The notes under the pieces are model-generated. The model worked only from the letters and a program-made list of their open reading frames with translations. It had not been told where the DNA came from and did no database searches. Shown here one piece after another: positions 49,645 through 61,780 of a stretch of 64,000 nucleotides of DNA (within the stretch, counting starts at the first letter, position 1; each line of letters opens with the position of its first letter). The stretch is from Nissolia schottii (lineage: Eukaryota > Streptophyta > Magnoliopsida > Fabales > Fabaceae), in the NCBI GenBank assembly GCA_003254905.1, contig QANU01019479.1, positions 105,913 to 169,912 of the forward strand, in the 5' to 3' direction. Both the position numbers and the translations under genes were made by a program.

Positions 49645-51590
49645 TACAAGAAAACAGCTCATTACCGTCAATTTTACCATCGGAGTTATCGTCGGCTTTT
49701 CACGTTACCATCGGCATTACCGTCGGTCGCGGGCACACAGTAACGTTGTCGATGGTAATCATTTTACCGTCGAAAAATGACAACCAACGGTAATTACCGG
49801 CGGTATAAAATGATGTAAATCGGTTCACATTTGAGTACATTTGAACCGGTTTATCCGATGGTAAATATGTTAGTATTTTATTCCTACCGTCGAATATATC
49901 CGGCGGTAATAATTAAATATTTTAAAAAAGAAAATTTTAATTAAAGTTGTTGGATTATTTGTTTTAATAATTTTTATAATTGTATTAATAAATAGTTGTT
50001 GGATTATTTGTTTTAATTTTTTTTATAATTGTATTAATAAATAATTGTAATTGATTGTTGTATTTTATAAATAATAAAAATTTATTTTAATAAGTAATTA
50101 AATATTTTAGAGTTAATTAATACTATATATTTATTTGTTTATATGTTATGTTAGCAGATGGTGTGGACGACATATATTCCATTAATGTTTGGACGGTGGT
50201 GGGCGGTAGGATTTAAAGATGGACGATGCTCATGTGAAAAATATGGTTTCTTAAGTGAGCTGCAACAGTAAAAAAAATTGCTTTGCAAAAAGACTGGGAC
50301 GCTTCGTGCGGGGGGGAATCCATCGAATTGCAGTTTAAAGAGCCCAAGTGGCTTGGACTCATGCGCAAGCCCAACTCCCTTCTCAACTCTTTTTACCAAT
50401 ACTAAAACTACTAAAGGTATATAAACACTTAAAAAGTTTGTGATCTAACCGATGTGGGACTAGAAATATTTGAACACCCAATTAATCTCATTCAATGAAG
50501 ACTTTTATCAAACAATTAGTATTCCCAAAGCCATATGAGACAAAAGTATAATGAAAATGAATAAATAGAAATCACCTTAGGGTAGAGGAAGAGGATGAAA
50601 CTATGATACGAGGCTTGAATCTATTGTCGAAGGAGATGAAGCTAGCCGATGAATATGCTTGTAAAACTCAATGATAAGATACAGTGACAATACAAACTAC
50701 TAAAGAAAAAATGAAGTCTATACACATTTCAACTATAAAGAAGAAACGATCCCACCAATTGAATAGTTATCAACACATAACGTGAAGTGCCTTTTATAGT
50801 AGAGAGTATGTTCTCCACACTTAAACCTATTTGTTCTGACACATATATATTCACAGTAAAACACAAGTTACAAGAATTTCACAAGAACAAAAATGATGCT
50901 TCCAGTTATGATTCTACAAGGAAGTGGAGAGGAGGACGAAGGAAAGAGACAAACAAGAGGAAGTATGGACAAGACAAAATGGGAACAAGAGGAACCAAAT
51001 TCGTTTAAGTGTTCGGATCTGAGACATTACTATCAGACATAACCGACAGTAACTGTTATTATCGATGGTAATAACGATGCACAAAAACACAATGTTTTAT
51101 TATCCCAAACGTTGCGTTTTGTGTAAGCAGATTACCGTCGACAAATTCAAATTGCCCGACGTTAACAAAAACAGTGGTGCCAATTTTTGGAGCCAAAATA
51201 TTTCGGTTACCATCGACACAACATCACCGACGGTAACTGGACAATGAATGTTGGGCAAGACGCCTCAGTTTCTATTCTGAGGCTGTTACCGTCGGGCATG
51301 ACCGACGGTAACACATGCAATTATTGCTTCGAGACATGTGCTCTGAGTTATTTATCGTCGGAAAAAATTGACGATAACATGTCTGGTGAACATGTAGATG
51401 TTTACAATTGGTAGTAATTTACCGTTTGCTATGTCCGACGGTAATCTTTTTAATTTTCTTTAAATCAAAATCTCAATTTATTTCTGGCTGTTGTTACCGA
51501 CGGTAAGTTTTTCACGCTTGTTCCCGCGAACAATTACTGTTGCTGTTACCGTCGGACAGAATTTCCGACGATAATCTGGTGATTCTTTCC
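49645..51590. mobile_element. CACTA-like element with ttaccgtcgg subterminal repeats, right end missing
   Basis: The left end cgctacaagaaaac differs by one base from the plant CACTA terminus cactacaagaaa. From 49660 to 49930, and again from 51030 to 51585, variants of ttaccgtcgg and ccgacggtaa recur in both orientations. These are subterminal transposase-binding type repeats. The middle is AT-rich and non-coding. No right terminus was found, so the element is truncated or rearranged. Confidence 0.7.
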
Positions 51591-51989
51591 CGATTCTTTA
51601 TGAGGTTGGTTTGGATTGACTTTTAAAAAAATTACTTTTTTCACTTAAATTCTTAAGCTGTAAATTCTTTTTAAGAGTTTTATTTTGAATTTATAAAGTA
51701 CTCTTACTTTAGAAGAAAAAAAAACACTTCTATTTCAACTATTTTAAGAAAAGGAGCACTGCAAACTTAAAAAATAAAAATAAAAATAAATGATATTTTA
51801 ACTTGTTTTCTTCATACACTTTTTAAAGTTGTACTTAAACACTTATTTCTTTTTAACAAAATACTTTTTATCAAGTCAATCCAAACAAGCACATAAACTA
51901 CTAACTACTGAGTTATCATCAACTAGTTTATTGCTAAATAATATTGTTATTGTGAAAATTATTCAACTATACCACTTGTAAAAGGCAGA

Positions 51990-52452
51990 GCTCTCTTTTA
52001 ATTATCGAATTATACTCAATTATTCACTTTGGTCCACTATTTTTAAAAAAGTTCAATTTGGTCCTCTATTTATTGAACGTCAATCACTTTGGTCATCTGT
52101 TAGCCCTCTATTTCATTCACTAAAGGAAGGCACTGAATTACACTGACATAACAGTTAACAAGGCCAAAATGACGTTGTTTTGGCAATTTTTTCTTTTGGA
52201 TTTGCTCAAAACGACATCATTTTAGGCAGGCATATTACCTTAAACTAAAATCCATATTTTTTCTAGAATTAAAATGACGTAGTTTGGCCATTTAAAACCT
52301 ACGTTAGCACCATTCGTTAAATGAATAATTAGGGGACTAATGGAGGACTAAAATGACTAACAGTTTGCAAATAGATAATTAAAATGAACTTTTTAAAAAA
52401 CTAGATTTCCGAAGTGAATAAATGGGTATAATAATTAGAGGACCAAAAGAGG
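51990..52452. repeat. Foldback repeat with 'ttggtcc' ends
   Basis: The left part (tattcactttggtccac, tttttaaaaaagttcaatt) is mirrored by the right part (aatgaactttttaaaaaac, gaagtgaataa). Paired aaatgacgt/acgtcattt-like words lie in the middle. Probably a MITE; the ends and the target duplication are not exact. Confidence 0.55.
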
Positions 52453-52502
52453 GTTTAATGCTTTGTAAAAAGAATTATCAAATTGATACCTTTCATTGTG
52501 TC

Positions 52503-52862
52503 TATGGCTGTCAAAACGGGCGGGCACGCCCCGTTTAGGCCCAGTCTGTTTAGGCCAAAAATATGGATATTTTTAGGGTCCGGCTCGTTTATGGTCGGTC
52601 CACGGGCCTAAACGGGCTACCCGTTAGCCTGTTAATTTTTTAAAAAAAAATTAAAAAATTCAAAAAAAATTCAAAAAATTCAAAAAAAATTATTTAAAAA
52701 ATAAAAAAATTCACGGCCTCACAGGCCGGTCCACGGGCCTAAATGGGCCGGGCTTAAACGGCCGGTCCAATTTTTTTTCAAATTTTTGCGAGCCTATTTT
52801 TTGCATGTAAAATCCGTCCATTTAACCGGGCAAACGGACCGGACCCCATTTTAACAGCCCTA
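52503..52862. mobile_element. hAT-type MITE, 360 bp
   Basis: Left end tatggctgtcaaaacggg. The right end, reversed, reads tagggctgttaaaatgggg. The exact 8-mer attgtgtc flanks it (52495-52502 and 52863-52870). The subterminal part repeats cgggc, ggtccacgggcctaaa and aaacggg. Lies about 360 bp upstream of the MADS-box start codon. Confidence 0.9.
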
Positions 52863-53120
52863 ATTGTGTCAATTTCCTGGAAAATTTCCAAACACACTTT
52901 TTTATGAAAAAAGCTAAATAGGAAAAGAAATAACATAAATATTCCCAGATCTTGCCATTTATTGACAGTAAATTCCTACCATATGTGCCATACAAAAGGG
53001 GGATGTACACAATCTCAATCCAGAAATTAGTTGAATGCAATCAAAAGTCCAAATAGATACAATTACCTTTTCCCAGCCGCGTGTTACCCGAATATAATAG
53101 AATATCTATGAAAAATAGCC

Positions 53121-53130
53121 TATAAATATA
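53121..53130 (+). promoter_or_regulatory. Probable TATA box of the MADS-box gene
   Basis: tataaatata lies 97-106 bp upstream of the ATG. A start of transcription about 30 bp downstream would leave a leader of about 70 bases, ordinary for a small intronless gene. Confidence 0.6.
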
Positions 53131-53226
53131 AACCCATCCTCACCCCTTTTCTTGTGTCACATATATACATAGCCAAAATAACTCATCATATATCATTCTT
53201 CTTTTTTCTCGATCATTTCCTTGACC

Positions 53227-54024
53227 ATGTTGAGTGCAAGGAAGAGTAGGGGTCGTCAGAAGATTGAGATCAAGAAGATTAGCAATGAGGCTAACCTCCA
53301 CGTCACATTCTCTAAACGACGCAGTGGGCTATTCAAGAAAGCCAGTGAGCTTTCCACCCTCTGCGGCGCTGACGTGGCCCTCATTGTGTTCTCCCCAGGG
53401 GAGAAGGTGTTCTCCTTTGGGCACCCAAACGTGGACACCGTGGTCGACCGTTTCCTCATGCGGGCCCCACCCCAAAACTCAGGCGCCACTCAGTTCATTG
53501 AGGACCAACGCAACGCCAACATTCGCGAGCTGAACGCAGAACTTACCCAACTCAATGGCCATCTGGATGCCGAGAAGAAGCGCGGGGACGACATCAATGG
53601 CGTCAGCAAGGACAACGTGGCCCAGTTCTGGTGGGCCTCCCCTGTCGAGGACCTCAACCAAACCCAGCTTGACCAAATGAAGGTTGCACTCGAGGAACTC
53701 AAGAAGAGTGTCAAGCGCAATGCTGATAATCTTCTCATTCAGGGTAATGTTACTAGCCCTGCCCTATTCTTTGGCGCATCTTCTTCCAATGCTGTGGCGC
53801 ATCACCACCAGAATGCTCTTCCTGCTCCTGCTCCTCCTCCTCCTCCTGCTCATCCTGCCTTGGTGCAGCAGATGTTTTCACCTAATATGCTTCAGCCAGC
53901 AATGATGCGTCCACCTCAGAACCCTGTGATGCACAATCACGTGTTTAATGGAAACATGATGCAGCAGCATGGGTTTAACATTAACAACGTGGATGGATAT
54001 GGACCTACTGCGGGGTTCTTTTGA
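53227..54024 (+). CDS. Type I (M-alpha) MADS-box transcription factor, AGL62-like
   Basis: Intronless, 265 aa. The MADS domain is at about residues 8-67 with RGRQKIEIKKI, VTFSKRRSGLFKKASELS, LCGADVALIVFSPG and KVFSFGHPNVDTVVDRF, the signature of the AGL62/AGL61 group. A short coiled-coil-like middle (RNANIRELNAELTQLNGH) and the group's FWW-x-SPVEDL block follow. No K-box is present, as expected for type I. The C-terminus is rich in Pro, His, Asn and Met, with a run of prolines near residue 200. Members of this group act in the female gametophyte and endosperm as heterodimers; that role is known for the family and inferred here. The ATG at 53227 is the first in frame after the TATA box. The nearest other gene on either side is more than 25 kb away or outside the window, and a hAT MITE lies close upstream. 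Confidence 0.95.
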   Translation: MLSARKSRGRQKIEIKKISNEANLHVTFSKRRSGLFKKASELSTLCGADVALIVFSPGEKVFSFGHPNVDTVVDRFLMRAPPQNSGATQFIEDQRNANIRELNAELTQLNGHLDAEKKRGDDINGVSKDNVAQFWWASPVEDLNQTQLDQMKVALEELKKSVKRNADNLLIQGNVTSPALFFGASSSNAVAHHHQNALPAPAPPPPPAHPALVQQMFSPNMLQPAMMRPPQNPVMHNHVFNGNMMQQHGFNINNVDGYGPTAGFF

Positions 54025-57000
54025 ATCCGGCATATCAAATAAAAATTTCTTAGATATTCTTTCATTAAGAAAAAGGTTTTGTTTTCTATATCATGCATCG
54101 CTTCTTGTGTTGAGCGATGAATGGTGTAGAATAAAAACTTTTTTTCTTATTTTAAGAACATATAAGACTTTTTTTTTTTCTTCATAAGGTCCTCGATCGT
54201 GAAGATGCCTGATTTGGTTTATGTGTTTTCAAGCTTTGTTGTTTTAATTTTAGTATAAGACAATCTTAATTAAATTCATGTGTGTAACATGGTTAGGACT
54301 CATTAGGGTATGAATTTTGTCTATGTTTAGCTTTCCTAGACTTGAGCCATGTGTCCTCATGTATTGTTAAGATGTGTTTAGTCGTTTGTGTCGTTTCAAA
54401 TAAAAGGCATCTTCTTATGTGTTTGTCCACATGCTTTAAAATACAATCTTTCGAACCCCAAATATAAATATGATTCATTCATCTTAATAAGTTTATTTTA
54501 ATAAGATGATTGAGGATTTATGAAATTGTAAAACATCAAGGGCAAAATGAAGGTGAAATAGTGATGAAAAGTCATGTTAATTAGCCAAAATCAATTGAAA
54601 GATCCATGTAATTAACATGGATGATATTTTGCTACATGATTAATAGTTGTGCGTGCATGAGGAGTAAGCAATTGTTTGGCTTATAAAAGACATTGTTCTT
54701 TTTCCAAAGGCATTGCGCATGCCGCTAGAGCTCTCTCCTATTTAGAAATATCTTATTTTCGTGCCCTTTTTTTTGAGCTCGCAAAACTCTAATATCCATT
54801 CATTAGAGCAAGAGACATCATTTGTCTGCGATCTCTTCAACTTCTAAATCTTCAGTAAAGTTTTTAATATATTTTTCCTTCAATGATTCCGGTTGCATTA
54901 TGGGTTATGAGTTTATAAGAATTATGAGTTTATCGTGGAGTGAGCTACAGTCTGTCATTTGTTAGAATTTTTTGTATATGGGTACTATTGATTGATGTAG
55001 CCTCTAAATAGGAAACAAAAAAGGACCGAGTTCTCTTGTACCTGACACTACTCATGTTAGTGCATGCAACATGATTCTATTAAATCAATGCTTGTTATTA
55101 TGAATGAACAAGGTACACATTGTTATTCTTACTTATCCTTATTTCTATAGTTTTGGTGTTCTAATTTCTAGTATAGACAAGATTAAATCTAACACCATTT
55201 TCTATGTTGTCAGTCTCTAATCGTTAGTTTCCATGCCCTTGTCAAAGTTCAATGTCAACCTAGTTCGACGAAAGACGTCTAGTGTCACTGTTAGAATTCT
55301 ACGAGTCTCTGCAAGTCGCAACATCACATCTCACAGCAATGTGGGTGAGTGGATGATGTTCTCATTTCATTAATTGATGCATTATAATTATTTTATGCAT
55401 ATAAGAATTTATGATAATTAGAAATAAACTAAATTATTTCATAAAAATCATGAAAAAAAAACATTTTAGAAACTTTCACGTGTTTTCTGAAAACGAGCAA
55501 TTTTTAAAAGAATTTCCTGATGTTTGATTTAATGGCTGTATTAATTTTATGCATGACATGCAGTTTCTATATGAATAATGTTTGATGAGACCGTATAAGT
55601 ACCTGATTGAGACTTGACATGTACAAATGCTTATGAGCATTGATGCAGTTTAAAGATGAGTTGGTAAATGATCCTGAAGTAGTGATTAAATTTCATGTCT
55701 CAAGAATAATGAAACTTACTAGGTAGCAATACGCAAGAATAAAGGAAAATTGAGAGTGATAGGAGTAAGGTGTGAGTATGGAGTGTAGGAATTACGAGAG
55801 CATAACAAGTTAGAGGTAAAAATTAAGAAACACATGAGTTAGTTAACAAGATGCTAGATAGATGGTAATAAGTTGGTATAGTTATAATGTTTAATAATAT
55901 TAATATCATTTAGTTAATAAACTAGAAAATTCATAAGAGTTGTCATATCGGAGTCGGTCATAAGTTAATCATTAGATGCGAGTATAAGAGGTTGTGAGTA
56001 AATGAGTATAATGTGGAAAGCAGTTATAAAGCATAATAACGTTTAAATCAATTAGTTAATGATTTAATAGATACTGCAAGAGTAGTAACTAAGATAGCGT
56101 AGGTGGATCCAAAATTTACTAGATTAATTATGACTATAAGGATAAACCCGATAATGATTAAGTCAGTTAGGACAATATAGACAGATTCGATAATTATTAA
56201 GTTTAAGAGCATGAAGAATGTTTAGAAGCTAACTTGTGGAGATGACATAACATGATAAAACTATTAAAAGATTTAGCAATGTTTAAATAAATTAGATTAA
56301 TAATTTAATTGATACCACAAGAATAATAACTAGACTGACATAGATGGGAGCGATAATTATTAAATGGATCACGAACATTATAGACAAGATTGATAATTAT
56401 TAGTGAAGCGTTACAAGAAGGAATATCATGATTAAGTTTCAATAAGCGAAGAATATAGGAATAACACTTGGTCCCAAAAGGTAATAAGAATAGTTTTAAT
56501 AAGTGGAATTATTTAATAATGTGTAAGTCAATGGTAGCGTAACATAGTTAAGTTGGAATATGATTGATACTATGAGCATAATTGATGGTAAAGTATGTGT
56601 TAGTGTTTGTGATGATGTTATGTGCAACGTGATATGGTAGAGACATGATAGGTAAGATGCGTGTTGTGTGTGTTGATGTGAGATCGAATATATGTATGTT
56701 AGTGCATGATTAAGAAGTTAATGGTTTATGTTATTTTTTATAAATGTTAGGAGCATGTGGTTAATAAAGAATGAACTATCAGTTTAAGTCATAAGAGACA
56801 TAAGCAGGTAGATGTCAGTTTATTAAGTTCATGTTATAAGGCCCCAAGTACGATTGGTTAGTGTGAGATAAATGAATCAAGATAAGTTAGTTATAAGATA
56901 AACGAATCAAGAAAAGTCAGTTATGTTGTCAGTTAATTATGAGAATTAGATTATCATGTTATCATATTAATACTGGGGAGAGTATATCTAAGTTAGAAAC

Positions 57001-57341
57001 TGTAAATCAACGATAGTATACGTTGACCCTGGTGCACCTTTTATGATAGCATACTGTGATGCTCGACAAGATAGCATACTGTGAGGCTTAGACAGATAGC
57101 ATATTGTGTGGCTCAAGCAGTTAGATTAGAAAAACATATCGTGGAACTCAAGTAGAACTTCTAGTTAGATATCTCGTTAGTAATCAGAATTAATAAGTTA
57201 AAATCTATTTAATGAATAATAATGAAATTGGTGGAAGGTCTAATTACTAAAAGTGCATTATCAGTTCATGCATGCCTTTAAATAAAGTCGAGTTATCTTT
57301 TTTTTATTGAAGTACTTAAGTATTAATTATGGTTTTAAAAG

Positions 57342-57373
<32 letters not shown>

Positions 57374-58600
57374 GTTTTAGTAAATGTTTTGATTTTTTCC
57401 ACGCAATTGTGGTGTGTATGTTGTCCTTCACTGAGTCTTGCCCAAAAAACTCACCCCTCATCTCCATTTTAGGTTCTCTGAGCAGCAGTAGCAAATGTCA
57501 GTTTTGAGTCAGCCACCACGTTGCATTTAGGTCATTCCATGGTTGTCTTCTTATTTTATTTTATTTATTTATTTATCAATGTCTTAGAGTCACTCTAGTT
57601 GTGCATAGGGAAGATATTCAGACCATGTCGCTTTGTTTCTCATTTATATTTTATATTTTCAAGAAAAAGTTATAGAGAATTTATGATTTATGACATTTCA
57701 ATAAAGAGTTTAAGTTATTTTTATATTTACAGTTCATGTTTTTATGAAGAAAAAAAAGTGTTCTAAGAAGCTTTTGTAGGTGCGAATATCCCTTACGTGT
57801 CAGTAACGATTTTTGGGTCATTACAGTTGTGGTGATGTCCAGGGAGGTTGACATCTTCCTCTACTTAATTTATTTTCTTCCAACTCTAATCTCTTCATTC
57901 TGTTGCTAAAATTTACATGAAACATAGAGGAGATCGAATGCTACAAGCATAATTATCACAACCTTCCCCCCTTTAATTAACGCAAATTAACAAGTATTTA
58001 CAAAATCATGTCTAAAGAGACCAAATTTGAAAACTGAAGTAATTGCATGGTTCTTAATCATAAAATTCACACAAAATGCCCAATTATAAAAGGAAAAGAT
58101 AGGTGCACAACTGACACATAGAACTCATACACAGTCAAATATGTTTACCTCTACCACTCAGTGGTAGGAGCACTCCACTATGCGATAATCATGAGAGTAG
58201 ACATTAGTTATTCTGTAACAAGGTTTGCCAATGTAAGTCATCACCCCAAGAAGATCATTGACGAGCGTCAAACACATCCTTAGATACCTTACAGACATGC
58301 TTAGCTCTGGCCTTCAATTCTCCACATCAAATTCTCTTAGAATTATGGCCTACTGCAATGTGAATTAGGGTAACGATCTTGTTGGCAGAAGATCCATGTC
58401 AGGCCCATGCATTCACCTTGGAAACAACCTTATCTCATGGTGGTCGAACAATTAAAAAGATATGGCTAGGTCTAGCATGAAGATGGAATACTATAGTCTA
58501 ACTAACACAATGGCTAAAGTCCTTTTACTTCAACCCTAACTCGAGGAACTACAACTCTACACTCCTCAGCCTCTTGTGCTATGTGAAAATTATTTTTTAA
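54025..58600. other. Intergenic DNA downstream of the MADS gene
   Basis: The MADS 3'UTR occupies the first few hundred bases. Further on there is no gene. From about 55600 to 57830 the composition (many short 'agttaga', 'gataat') and a final 'gggtcattacag' resemble a long gypsy-type LTR, but no partner or start was found. An (AT)n run is at 57343-57370. Confidence 0.45.
57045..57150 (+). repeat. Three-to-four-unit tandem repeat, ~30 bp
   Basis: Units begin gatagcatactgtgatgctc, gatagcatactgtgaggctt and gatagcatattgtgtggctc, followed by a decayed fourth unit (aacatatcgtggaactcaag). Such small arrays are common within plant LTRs, consistent with the LTR-like composition around it. Confidence 0.75.
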
Positions 58601-58732
58601 AAAAAGGTTTTCTAATATATTTTTGTAATAACCTTATTGATAATTTACAAGGTACATATAGATAATGAAAAAAAAAACCCAATAGTTAAGTTTCATCATT
58701 TTCATGATTTTAGGAAATGAATAATCTCAAAA
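58600..58732 (-). repeat. Copia LTR fragment left of the CACTA insertion
   Basis: On the - strand this continues the LTR that begins at about 62766. It contains a 'gtaccttgtaaattatc' segment and an AATAAGG poly(A)-type word. It is interrupted at 58732 by the CACTA element. The outer end of the LTR is not defined. Confidence 0.55.
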
Positions 58733-59491
58733 CACTACAACAAAAAGGTAACTTTGCAGTGCTCTCTTCGTGGCGGTTTGAGAAAACTGTTGTCGGTTTA
58801 TATTTAGCGATGGTTTTGTGGGAACTGCCGCTGATTATTAGTAATATGGCGGTTGTTCCCAACCAATGCAAATTAGAAAGTAAAAAATAAAAAAGAAAAA
58901 AGAAAGGGAGGAAAAAGAAATACGTCATACTCGCTCACTCATTCGCTTCCGCTCATTTCCTCACTCACTCACTTCCTCTCGTTTCCTCACGCAACGTCAA
59001 CGACAGACAATGCATAGGAGGAACACAACAACAATGCACAACGATCTTCTCACTCTCACTCTCACTCTCACTAGCGACGTCAACAGCGGTGGCAGTGACG
59101 ATCGTCCTTCCACTCAAATCGTGATTTGTGATTCTAGAAGGTAATTGTTTTCGATGCTTATCGCTTTTTCCTTTCAGATGAACGAAAGGAACCTTGTCTT
59201 CATACCTTGATGCATTCATTGTCTTCTGTAATCTTTCTCTTTGCATCCAATTCCAAATCTCGAATCTTTTCAATATTTTGTTAAGAAAAGACTATAAATG
59301 AAATGCAAAGGACATATATGTATGTAGCACTACAAATGAATTGTTTTTAGTATACTATTCATTTTAATATGCATGAGACCTTCCGTCTCTTCTCTCTTTT
59401 CTATGTCATATTTGTACATGATTGCAAATATGGAGTTAGTATCTTGTTGATTTTAAATAACATCTAAATCATCGCAACAAATGTTATGTAG

Positions 59492-59770
59492 GAAGATTTA
59501 GAAAAGGAGATTGTTGAGGACTGTTCTGAAAATGATGCATTTATTAAAGTCTTTGGGAAAGAGCACCCAGGATATGTTCGAGTTATGGGGTTTGGTGTTT
59601 GCCCATCTCAGGTGTATGGGTCATCATCTTGTAAACCAAGAGCTAGTGATGATCCATAAAGAGCTAAACATAATAGCTTGAAGTTGCAAGTGCAACTACT
59701 ACAAGAGCAAGTTATGTTTTTTGTGCGCCAACAATGGGGTCAAATGCCGCCTGATTTTCCTACTAATCTG
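59492..59770 (+). pseudogene. Fragment of Ptta/En/Spm plant transposase
   Basis: Preceded by an acceptor-like tatgtag and ended by CTG|GTAAAT, so it looks like one exon. The reading VFGKEHPGYVRVMGFGVCPS, followed by a Gln-rich helix ending RQQWGQMPPDF, matches the conserved C-terminal part of the plant Ptta/En/Spm transposase family (Pfam Transposase_24 type). An in-frame TAA at 59657-59659 breaks it. No other part of a transposase was recognised. Confidence 0.7.
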
Positions 59771-60239
59771 GTAAATTTGTCATATTTTTTGTGCATGTGT
59801 CATTCAATGATTTTATTTACTTCATGAATGTTTGGGGTAACATTGTTGTTTCTCTTTTTTTTTAATCTTCTTTTACTTGTTACCTTCTCTTTACCTATAG
59901 TTTTAGATCTATATTTTATTCTTATAGTGAAGAATATATCTCTCTTAATGGCTATGATATGATCATATAAATTTAACATCATATATAAAGTTGCAAAAGC
60001 GATATGTTCATTAGATACACTTGTGCAAGAAAAAACAATATAGAGTTGTTGCCTGTCAGAACACATGAAATTATTATCTCGTAAAGTAGAAGTAGTGATG
60101 ATTTTGCTAGTAGATTTGTGTTTATTATTAGATTTGCGTTATATATTTCAATTAATATTTCTTATTGTTATTAGATATTTACTATTGAATTTCTTTTCAA
60201 TTTCAGGCTAACTAACTTAGACTCACTAACTGGAGCAAG

Positions 60240-61780
60240 ACCTTCGTCCTTTGCTAGCCATGATCCCCAAAATCCTTAATGTTAGGTGACACACATCGAA
60301 ATGTTGTTAATTCTAGTGTGTGATCAAATAATAATTTATAACTAAGTAAACCCCAAAAAAACATACTAAAGCAAGTTAACCTAGGTCGTTTCTTAAGGAA
60401 GAAATTCGAACGCCAATTACAAGTTTAACTAAATTGGGGGGGATGATTTGATGAATTTGAATTAAAGGGAAAGCAAAACAAAAATAAATCAACAATGATA
60501 AAAAAAAAAACAATATCCCGCATACGATGTTTCTAGATTCAAGGATTTATTGTCATTGATTCCTAAATTAATTTTTCATAAAGGGGATGTTGTTGTTAGT
60601 TAAAATCTCTAACTAACACGCAATGCACTCAAGAGACTACGATCGTCAATTCCCTAAGCATCAATTGCACAACCTAATTAGATCTAATTAGTTCCCCAAA
60701 AAGTTTCCAAATCCTAAATCAATAAATCCTACAATCGTCAAGATCTATCAACCTAGAATTAACCCTAACCAACAACATGCAATCTCTATATTACTAATTA
60801 AGGGTGGAATAATTCATGAACAAAACATTAAGCGTAAGAATCTCCAATTAAATCCTAATCTAGAGTTACCGCATGCAAGATATTAAAGAAACTATGCCTC
60901 CATGGGTGGAGGATAAAAATGCAAAATATATAAATTAAATAAAGAAGAAGCACAGATCTGAAAATAAATGCAAAACCTGAATTAATAAACAAGAAAGACG
61001 AGTCGAATCACGAAGAAACTCGTACGCGATCGTGAGAGCTCCAACAATCTTCGAACAAGACAAAACTAATAAGGCATCATTAACATTAATCCTAAGATGC
61101 TGAAAAATAAAGGAAAAACTGTCTAAAAACTAATCCTAAAGAGCAGCTGGTAGCTGATATGAGAGGTTGTGTAAAAACTGAGTGAATTTGGAATAAATCC
61201 TTATTTTTCCCTCTGGTGTGTTTTAAACTAAGTTTTACGCTTTTAGGCCTTTGCAATCGTGTCTCGTACAAGACACAATACAACTCGCACGAGACACACT
61301 TCAAGAATCGAATTCTTGACTTCCTGTTTGTCAAGTCTCGAGTGAGACACATATACGTCTCGCGCGAGACGCTCTCCAGAGTGTGAATCCTTGCTCTCTG
61401 TTTGCTTCAACTCTCGCGAGACACTTGAGGCTCTTTAAGTCTCACACGAGACACTTGAGGCTACTTAAGTCTCACGGGAGATGCTTCACTGACTCACAAT
61501 TGGCTCATTTTTTTTTTTTTGCATTTCGGGGCGGCCTCTTGTTGGAAAGTTATCACTTTGGGCGCTCTTTTCTTCCATTCCTTGTTCCTTTTGGTCCCCT
61601 TCTTGCACCAACACTCGATTACCTGTGATTTTAACAACTCAAACGCAAGATGTTAAACGCATAGGTTACTCAAGACAATTAAAAATCATTTAAAAACGGT
61701 GCTTAAACTATAGTTTTCTCAATTATGCTCACAAAAGGGCAATTATACGAATCTTATCAATTAGCCATCAAAATCACATA
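60240..61780. other. Non-coding insert-like segment within the CACTA element
   Basis: The composition differs from the rest of the CACTA interior: more C and A, with few runs of T on the + strand. It has the palindrome cluster at 61259-61484. It may be a separate insertion, perhaps a non-autonomous retroelement, but I found no terminal repeats or target duplication. No coding sequence was recognised. Confidence 0.35.
61259..61484. repeat. Cluster of seven GTCTCG-CGAGAC palindromic motifs
   Basis: Motifs at 61259-61276, 61283-61297, 61335-61350, 61356-61371, 61410-61424, 61439-61454 and 61469-61484. The one at 61356-61371 (cgtctcgcgcgagacg) is a perfect 16-bp palindrome; the others are imperfect. 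The last units form a 30-bp tandem repeat that includes acttgaggct. Confidence 0.8.

Noticed and set aside
53221..53226. Start of the MADS frame at TTG 53221
   Set aside because: A plant nuclear gene is expected to use ATG. The ATG two codons later gives the normal start.
57045..57830. Complete gypsy LTR ending in gggtcattacag
   Set aside because: The end looks LTR-like and a sub-repeat is present, but no primer site follows and no second LTR or start was found. Left as intergenic.
59800..60066. 88-codon - strand frame in the CACTA element
   Set aside because: Lysine-rich, low-complexity reading of T-rich DNA. No transposase similarity.
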